Assembly: GCA_000500915.1 (NCBI GenBank)
Contig: AYNO01000009.1
Span: 1 to 43,678 of the forward strand
Origin: Rhodobacter sp. CACIA14H1
GTDB lineage: Bacteria; Pseudomonadota; Alphaproteobacteria; Rhodobacterales; Rhodobacteraceae
DNA length: 43,678 nucleotides
Reading direction: 5' to 3'
Position numbers and translations under genes: made by a program. This document shows, in pieces, positions 43,425 to 43,678 of this stretch. Each line of letters opens with the position of its first letter. Position 1 is the stretch's first letter. Under the pieces are notes generated by a model. That model saw only the letters and a list, made by a program, of their open reading frames with translations. It ran no database searches and was not told where the DNA came from.

Positions 43425-43678
43425 ATGGCAAAGCAGCTTTCCTATGCACAGATGAAGGAGATCTTCACCCGCTTCCACGCGCTGGAGGCGGAGCCGAAGG
43501 GCGAGCTGGAGCACGTGAACGCCTTTACCCTGCTGGTCGCGGTGGCGCTGTCGGCGCAGGCGACGGATGCCGGTGTGAACAAGGCAACGCGGAAGCTGTT
43601 TGCGGTGGCCGATACGCCCGACCGGATGCTGGCGCTGGGCGAGGAGGGGCTGATCGAGCATATCAAGACGATCGGCCT
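43425..43678 (+). CDS. nth: Endonuclease III, N-terminal part (runs off right edge)
   Basis: The first 84 codons of a DNA glycosylase/AP lyase that removes oxidised pyrimidines. FTLLVAVALSAQATDAGVNK and the start of the helix-hairpin-helix region are visible; the catalytic Lys, Asp and Fe-S cysteines lie beyond the window. It begins 104 bp from the divergent methyltransferase gene, so two base-repair genes share one intergenic region. Confidence 0.9.
   Translation, partial: MAKQLSYAQMKEIFTRFHALEAEPKGELEHVNAFTLLVAVALSAQATDAGVNKATRKLFAVADTPDRMLALGEEGLIEHIKTIG

Overview
The window is GC-rich chromosomal DNA from an alphaproteobacterium, most likely a member of the Rhodobacteraceae (Rhodobacter/Paracoccus-like). 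The reasons are a split ATP synthase locus in which F0 genes atpI-atpB-atpE-atpF'-atpF stand alone and include the b' subunit, an mreB-mreC-mreD-mrdA-rodA rod operon, an iron-sulfur type bacterial photolyase, SH3 and OmpA-type envelope proteins, and a tripartite (TRAP) transporter. No prophage, IS element, CRISPR array, rRNA or tRNA was recognised.

Layout. 1-2.5 kb: a sensor histidine kinase running off the left edge, divergent from a LuxR-type response regulator whose frame is broken in a G run. 2.5-9 kb (minus strand): a TetR/BetI-type regulator, an AruH-like aminotransferase, an AruI-like thiamine-diphosphate decarboxylase, a class III aminotransferase and a glutamine-synthetase-fold ligase. 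9-10 kb: a cation diffusion facilitator, also frame-broken. 10-18.2 kb (minus strand): an N-formylglutamate amidohydrolase-family enzyme, a TRAP transporter (dctQ, dctM, dctP), a second glutamine-synthetase-like ligase, an aldehyde dehydrogenase and an iron-dependent alcohol dehydrogenase. An RpiR-type regulator and a DadA-like FAD oxidoreductase are transcribed away from them on the plus strand (18.3-20.5 kb). Together these look like one catabolic locus for an amine or amino compound, handled by gamma-glutamylation chemistry as in the Puu pathway. The substrate cannot be read from the sequence.

20.7-25 kb: UDP-glucuronate 4-epimerase, a pyridoxamine-phosphate-oxidase-like stress protein, glyoxylate reductase, an SH3 periplasmic protein and an EamA exporter. 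25.6-32.3 kb: the rod-shape operon with a GhrA-type reductase as last gene. 32.6-38 kb: a putative PD-(D/E)XK protein, leuA, an SDR protein, a (6-4) photolyase and an ArsR regulator. leuA is preceded by a previously unlisted 28-residue leader peptide rich in Leu codons and by mutually exclusive hairpins, which is a classical attenuator. 38.2-40.8 kb: the F0 operon with a good promoter and an intrinsic terminator. 40.8-43.7 kb: an FCD GntR regulator, an OmpA-family lipoprotein, a frame-broken AraC/methylguanine methyltransferase fusion, and the start of endonuclease III.

Points that stand out: the leuA attenuator; a shared TTTGATCAAATTCCG element upstream of both glutamine-synthetase gene groups; a composite intergenic repeat present at least twice, once followed by a 62-bp near-perfect inverted repeat; two small ORFs with good ribosome binding sites; and three frame breaks that all fall in homopolymer runs, which suggests base-calling errors rather than three dead genes.
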